A stretch of 32,709 bases of DNA from Opitutia bacterium (GTDB lineage: Bacteria; Verrucomicrobiota; Verrucomicrobiia; Opitutales; UBA953), in the NCBI GenBank assembly GCA_947456525.1, contig CANGRI010000011.1, positions 1 through 32,709 on the forward strand, in the 5' to 3' direction. Numbering within the stretch: position 1 is the first letter of the stretch; each line of letters begins with the position of its first letter. Below, in pieces: positions 30,920 through 32,709 of the stretch. The translations under genes and the position numbers were made by a program. Below the pieces are notes generated by a model. The model made no database searches. It had not been told where the DNA came from and saw only the letters and a list, made by a program, of their open reading frames with translations.

Positions 30920-32221
30920 TTAGGCCGTGACGTACTTCTCGAGGCGACGCTGGACGGCGATCGCAGAGAGCTGCGCGTACTTCGGAAGTCCCTGATCGAA
31001 AGGCAGTTGCAGTTCGCCTTGGATGAGGGGGAGAGCGTAGCGGACGAAGTCGGGGTGGATGGACATCTTGTCTTCGCCGATCCACTTCTCCGGGAAGGCC
31101 TTCACGCCGTTGGCGATCTGGTCGAGAGGAGCGAGGAGGGTCTGGACCGCGTAGGTCTCTTTTTCCGAGCGGGCGAGGATGACCATCTTGCCGGACTCGC
31201 CTTCGAGGGCGGCCTTGACGGCGGCGCCGCCGCAAAGTTCAGCCTCATCGACGTCGGTCTTCGAAGCGTTGTGCGAAGCCGCGCGCTGGGTGATACCGAG
31301 CTTGGAGGAGCGGGCCTTGACGCCGTCGAAACGGGATTCGACGAGCGTGCGGAGGTATTCGCCGGCGCCGCCGAGGACGGCGTGGCCGAAGGCGTCGGTG
31401 CTGGAAGTGTCGGCGCCGAGGTAGTTGCCGGTGGCGTCCTGGACGCCTTCGGAGACCACGACGAAGCAGTGTCCGTTGCTCTTCAGGACTTCTTCGACGC
31501 GGCGGATGAAGTTGTCGGCGTTGAAGGCGACTTCCGGCAGTAGCACGATGTGCGGCGCGGTGTTGGTGTAGTGGGTGTTCTTGACGGACTTGTCTTCGCC
31601 CTTGTCGCGGCGATGCGCGAGGACGGACGAGGCGGCGAGCCAGCCGGCGTTGCGGCCCATGACTTCGAGGATCGAGACGAAGTCGTTCTGGCCCATGGCG
31701 GCGTTGTCGAGGGCGGTCTCACGGATGGTCACGCCGATGTGCTTGGCGACGGAGCCGAAGCCGGGGCAGTGGTCGGTGAGGGGCAGGTCGTTGTCGATGG
31801 TCTTGGGCACGCCGACGACGCGGAGCTCGTAGCCGCGCTCCTTGGCGAGGGCGTCGATCTTGGCGGCGGTGTCCTGGGAGTCGTTGCCGCCGATGTAGTG
31901 GAAGTAGCGGATGTTGTGGGCTTCGAATACCTGGAGGATACGATCGAAGTCTTCGGCCTTCTTCACCTTGTAGCGGCAGGTGCCGAGGGCGGCGCCGGGG
32001 GTATGACGGAGGGCGCGGAGGGTCTGCTGGGATTCGGCGGCGAGGTCGACGAGCTGCTCGTGAAGGACGCCCTGGATGCCGTTGAGGCCACCGTAGATCT
32101 CGACGATCTCGTCCTCATGCTTGAGGGCTTCCGAGATCACTCCGGCGAGGCTGGCGTTGATGACGGGGGTCGGACCGCCGCTCTGCGCGACGAGAAGATT
32201 GCCAATGAGGGGAGAAGACAT
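30920..32221 (-). CDS. pfp: 6-phosphofructokinase, PPi-type signature
   Basis: The protein is 433 residues, longer than bacterial ATP-PfkA (about 320). The phosphoryl-donor loop is GGNDS (111-115), where ATP enzymes have GGDGS; the Asp at the fourth place marks PPi-type enzymes. PKTIDNDL (139-146) has the Lys that replaces Gly in ATP enzymes. The MGRNAGWLAA block and the N-terminal QSGGPTPVINASLAGV are also present. Both positions indicate pyrophosphate as donor, making the step reversible (inference from known residue rules). Asn in place of the first Asp of GGDDS is a subgroup feature I cannot date. It starts 93 nt after the purB stop, without a Shine-Dalgarno. Confidence 0.92.
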   Translation of the reverse strand: MSSPLIGNLLVAQSGGPTPVINASLAGVISEALKHEDEIVEIYGGLNGIQGVLHEQLVDLAAESQQTLRALRHTPGAALGTCRYKVKKAEDFDRILQVFEAHNIRYFHYIGGNDSQDTAAKIDALAKERGYELRVVGVPKTIDNDLPLTDHCPGFGSVAKHIGVTIRETALDNAAMGQNDFVSILEVMGRNAGWLAASSVLAHRRDKGEDKSVKNTHYTNTAPHIVLLPEVAFNADNFIRRVEEVLKSNGHCFVVVSEGVQDATGNYLGADTSSTDAFGHAVLGGAGEYLRTLVESRFDGVKARSSKLGITQRAASHNASKTDVDEAELCGGAAVKAALEGESGKMVILARSEKETYAVQTLLAPLDQIANGVKAFPEKWIGEDKMSIHPDFVRYALPLIQGELQLPFDQGLPKYAQLSAIAVQRRLEKYVTA

Positions 32222-32283
32222 GGGAGTGAACGAGTTGAAAAGTGGGTTGTGGGAAGCCCCACCCCCCTTGGCAACACGGAAAA

Positions 32284-32305
32284 CCCTCCCCTGCCCGCAC
32301 CCCCC
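32284..32305 (-). other. G-quadruplex-type motif between purB and pfp
   Basis: Minus strand GGGGGG-TGC-GGG-CA-GGGG-A-GGG has four G-runs with loops of 3, 2 and 1 nt, fitting the standard quadruplex pattern. A further GGGGGGTGGGG lies 16 nt downstream. It is in the transcribed strand sense if purB and pfp are co-transcribed. Confidence 0.55.
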
Positions 32306-32314
32306 TGATAAGGC

Positions 32315-32709
32315 CTACAAAATGCGTCCGGCTTTGACCTGAGCGGACTCAGGCACCTTCCGGGACCAGTCCGAGGCCTGCTTCACGAAAGCGTCCACCT
32401 GGGCGCCCGCGGAGCCGGTCAGCTCGCCCGCCTTGGTGACGGCATCGAGCAGGACGGACTTAGGCAGGCGGAGGCGGCTGTCGGCGGCGAGGCGGTCGAC
32501 GAGGTCGTTACGCTCGATCTTGCCGGTACGGAGCTCCTTGGCGACGGCGACGGCGTGTTCCTTGATGGCCTCGTGGGCCTCTTCGCGGCCGGCACCGGCC
32601 TTGACGGCTTCCATGAGGAAGGTGGTCGTGAGCAGGAACGGCAGGTAGTGGCGCGACTCGCGGTCGATGACCGGGCGATTGACCTCCATCTGGCCGAGCA
32701 CGGTGAGGA
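32315..32709 (-). CDS. purB: Adenylosuccinate lyase, C-terminal part, cut by window edge
   Basis: The frame is open to the end of the window, so the GTG at 32701 in the track is internal and the gene continues beyond. The visible 130 residues have TTTFLMEAVKAGAGREEAHEAIKEHAV and NDLVDRLAADSRL, matching the C-terminal ADSL helix region of PurB (.E..LMEAVK.G..RQE.HE.IR.H). The enzyme cleaves SAICAR and adenylosuccinate in purine synthesis. The catalytic residues lie in the missing part, so argininosuccinate lyase-type relatives are not fully excluded, but the C-terminal pattern favours PurB. Confidence 0.75.
   Translation of the reverse strand, partial: LTVLGQMEVNRPVIDRESRHYLPFLLTTTFLMEAVKAGAGREEAHEAIKEHAVAVAKELRTGKIERNDLVDRLAADSRLRLPKSVLLDAVTKAGELTGSAGAQVDAFVKQASDWSRKVPESAQVKAGRIL

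Noticed and set aside
1-32709. CRISPR arrays, insertion sequences, integrases, toxin-antitoxin or phage defence genes
   Set aside because: No regularly spaced repeats, transposase motifs or mobile-element genes were found; the window is core-genome in character.

Overview
The window is about two thirds G+C and densely coded. It looks like a chromosomal segment from a Gram-negative member of the PVC group, most likely Verrucomicrobiota (perhaps Opitutae). This placement is inferred from a DUF2851 protein, a DUF3568-type lipoprotein, a MurC-MurB fusion, a PPi-type phosphofructokinase, a lipid A acyltransferase, and meso-DAP-type peptidoglycan inferred from the DNPR motif of MurE. No marker RNA is present to confirm it.

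Layout. (1) 1-3250, plus strand: the 3' part of a DUF2851 gene, a small exported protein with a duplicated helical unit and a probable leaderless promoter, a terminator, and a secreted FAD-dependent oxidoreductase. (2) 22882 down to 3264, minus strand: one long division and cell wall (dcw) cluster in the order mraZ, rsmH, ftsL-like, ftsI, murE, murF, mraY, murD, a LysM protein, ftsW, murG, a murC-murB fusion, ddl, ftsQ, ftsA, a divergent ftsZ, then a SufS-type cysteine desulfurase. Most junctions are ATGA or TGATG overlaps or gaps of 1-2 nt. (3) 22883-23263: a 381 nt divergent intergenic region carrying an MraZ-box array over a promoter and an AT-rich island. (4) 23264-26478, plus strand: a DUF3568-type lipoprotein, a terminator, then aroC, a protein with a degenerate P-loop, and an LpxL-like acyltransferase. 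(5) 29615 down to 26482, minus strand: tmk, holB, an ECF sigma factor, a membrane anti-sigma-like protein, and an exported protein with repeated S/T-P-E-x-R motifs. (6) 30809 down to 29724, minus strand: an exported FecR-domain protein. (7) 32709 down to 30920, minus strand: the 3' part of purB and a PPi-type phosphofructokinase.

How it works together. The dcw cluster encodes the cytoplasmic route from UDP-GlcNAc-enolpyruvate through MurB, C, D, E and F (with Ddl) to lipid I and lipid II (MraY, MurG). It also encodes the septal synthase pair FtsW/FtsI and the divisome proteins FtsL, FtsQ, FtsA and FtsZ. MraZ probably represses the whole unit through TGGG repeats in its own promoter.

Main points of interest. 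FtsZ keeps the GTP-binding G-box and the FtsA-binding tail but has lost two of the three T7-loop residues needed for GTP hydrolysis. MurB has Cys where the proton-donor Ser is expected. A LysM protein sits inside the dcw cluster. The sigma, anti-sigma and exported-protein trio resembles an envelope-stress circuit. Transcription-unit-leading genes almost all lack a Shine-Dalgarno sequence. No tRNA, rRNA, CRISPR array, insertion sequence or prophage was seen.
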